Source: a virus. From it: a stretch of 47,232 bases of DNA. Positions 47,104 to 47,232 of the stretch are shown one piece after another. The first letter of the stretch is position 1. The number at the start of each line of letters is the position of its first letter. The notes beneath the pieces are model-generated. The model searched no databases, had not been told where the DNA came from, and saw only the letters and a program-made list of their open reading frames with translations. A program made the translations under genes and the position numbers. Where the stretch lies: positions 1 to 47,232 of IMG/VR virus record IMGVR_UViG_3300007363_000030. One strand, written 5' to 3'.

Positions 47104-47232
47104 TTATTTTATACTTTCTATACATGCAGTAATAGCCTTAAACCAATTCTTAGCACCTGGATATTCCATATTAGCGGTTATCCCACGATTAGCATGTTTG
47201 TACCATGTAATAGTTAAACCATTCTTTTTATA
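47104..47232 (-). CDS. C-terminal end of an unidentified protein (partial)
   Basis: The minus-strand frame enters from the right edge and stops with TAA at 47104-47106. About 42 residues are visible, including ITWYKHANRGITANMEYPG and KNWFKAITACIESIK. The start lies outside the window. No family recognised. Confidence 0.5.
   Translation of the reverse strand, partial: YKKNGLTITWYKHANRGITANMEYPGAKNWFKAITACIESIK

Noticed and set aside
1-47232. Prophage or integrated element
   Set aside because: No integrase, excisionase, repressor or attachment-site repeat is visible; tRNA genes are intact members of phage arrays.

Overview
The window is a densely packed, AT-rich segment of a tailed double-stranded DNA phage. 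Recognisable landmarks are a DnaB-like helicase, CHC2/Toprim primase, gp32-like SSB, C-family DNA polymerase, RecA-like recombinase, small and large terminase subunits, a CHAP endolysin and eight tRNA genes. Genes overlap by 1-30 bases almost throughout. The host is most likely an actinobacterium. The evidence is a WhiB-like Fe-S protein (34965-35246), a DUF7455-type small protein (30495-30755) and many promoters whose -10 box lies only 6-7 nt from the start codon (leaderless mRNAs, common in Actinobacteria). AT-rich codon use and a secreted alanine-rich surface protein would fit an aquatic, low-GC actinobacterial host (acI-like). That last step is inference. I see no integrase or repressor, so nothing here argues for lysogeny. 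Capsid and tail genes are not recognisable in the window and presumably lie outside it.

Layout. 1-13,300 is the replication and recombination block: helicase, primase, SSB, polymerase, MazG-like pyrophosphatase, RecA, a small PD-(D/E)XK protein, a Cas4/RecB-like nuclease, a RuvC-like resolvase and DUF3310. Three putative 2-oxoglutarate/Fe(II) oxygenases are interspersed. 13,300-16,400 holds an SGNH-like protein and the terminase. 16,400-22,900 encodes secreted and membrane proteins: a host-like surface protein, a PA14 protein with an apparent AUA start, two small membrane proteins, a DUF885-type metallopeptidase and a secreted subtilase-like protein. 22,914-23,396 is a five-tRNA array containing an unexplained structured spacer. 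23,440-29,200 carries three paralogous proteins of unknown function, a glycosyltransferase-like protein, two prolyl-hydroxylase-like oxygenases and a NodU/CmcH-family carbamoyltransferase. 29,219-38,060 is an endolysin followed by many small genes (DUF2061 pair, FmdB-like, WhiB, XapX, SNase, a fused APS-kinase-like/nucleotidyltransferase, more oxygenases, a second SGNH protein). A bidirectional terminator at 38,062-38,114 closes it. 38,114-47,232 is a mosaic of short divergent operons: Hsp20, HNH, Dps, two methyltransferases, three sulfotransferase-like proteins, an oxygenase, a minus-strand tRNA trio and a six-gene minus-strand operon with a DenV-like glycosylase and a CDGSH protein.

How the genes work together. 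The phage appears to encode most of its own replisome. The striking accessory content is a scattered small-molecule or glycan decoration set: ten putative 2OG-Fe(II) oxygenases, three sulfotransferases, one APS-kinase-like/nucleotidyltransferase fusion, one carbamoyltransferase, one GT-A-like glycosyltransferase, two SGNH-type proteins and two SAM methyltransferases. Together they could hydroxylate, sulfate, carbamoylate, acylate or methylate a shared target (virion glycan, host envelope or DNA). The target cannot be read from sequence.
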